From Candidatus Bathyarchaeota archaeon RBG_13_52_12 (GTDB taxonomy: Archaea > Thermoproteota > Bathyarchaeia > TCS64), in assembly GCA_001774245.1 (NCBI GenBank), contig MEZF01000032.1:1-5321 (forward strand): a stretch of DNA of 5,321 nt, given 5' to 3'. A program made the position numbers and the translations under genes. Shown here one piece after another: positions 5,173-5,321 of this stretch; position 1 is the first letter of the stretch, and each line of letters begins with the position of its first letter. Under the pieces are notes generated by a model. That model ran no database searches and had not been told where the DNA came from. It worked only from the letters and a program-made list of their open reading frames with translations.

Positions 5173-5321
5173 CTATGTTCTCTGACTCTTAAACAACTTC
5201 ATACACCTGTACAGGCTCTCAAACGCAGACCCATGCTCAGACGACCCACTCCGCTCCCTGAAAGCCAATGTTACAGTCCCCATCTTCTCCCAGGCATCGA
5301 TCACCGGATCACCCATCAGAT
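5173..5321 (-). CDS. Unidentified protein, C-terminal part (runs off the window)
   Basis: The minus-strand frame is open from the window edge to a TAG at 5173-5175, giving 48 residues (LMGDPVIDAWEKMG near the edge; AFESLYRCMKLFKSQRT at the end). The composition looks protein-like, with mixed charged and hydrophobic residues and a basic C-terminus. I do not recognise a family. An ATG lies two codons inside the edge, so it could also be a complete 47-residue protein; the sequence beyond the window would decide. Element C lies downstream on the same strand. Confidence 0.5.
   Translation of the reverse strand, partial: LMGDPVIDAWEKMGTVTLAFRERSGSSEHGSAFESLYRCMKLFKSQRT

Overview
The window looks archaeal. 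The AT-rich gene starts carry TATA-like boxes rather than -35/-10 pairs, one gene appears to be leaderless, the small regulator is a typical archaeal single winged-helix protein, and AGA/AGG/ATA codons are common. I cannot place it more precisely; a TACK-type or other uncultivated archaeon would fit. Composition is mosaic. Sample 60-base lines are about 58% GC in the ferredoxin gene, about 65% in the peptidase gene, about 45% in the dehydratase gene, and 33-43% around the small regulator.

Layout. Positions 3-1061 (minus) encode a complete iron-sulfur protein: an N-terminal winged-helix-like region, a cysteine-rich middle with a CCCCGCCC run, and a C-terminal two-cluster ferredoxin. From 1062 to 2545 there is little protein coding. 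This stretch holds two diverged direct copies of a composite repeat (about 1323-1514 and 2228-2499). Each copy contains a well-conserved 43-bp core, a tRNA T-arm-like hairpin on the minus strand, and a T-rich end. Between them lies an AT-rich segment with one small winged-helix gene (1753-2031, plus), which has GTTTA/TAAAC dyads on both sides. Positions 2546-3535 (plus) encode a PLP-dependent dehydratase of the threonine/serine dehydratase family, with a TATA box placed for leaderless transcription. It converges on a GC-rich M28 metallopeptidase gene (3594-4937, minus). A third tRNA-3'-end-like element, here followed by CCA, lies at 5059-5099 (minus). The window ends in the C-terminal part of an unidentified minus-strand gene (5173-5321).

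No operon or shared pathway links the three recognisable enzymes; they are separate transcription units. The most unusual content is the repeat family. All three T-arm-like hairpins lie on the same strand and lack a recognisable 5' tRNA half, and each is preceded in its own reading direction by an A-rich tract. Two of them bracket an AT-rich island with a DNA-binding protein. This could be a remnant of an integrated element, trans-spliced or broken tRNA genes, or a repeated small RNA. The sequence alone does not decide between these.
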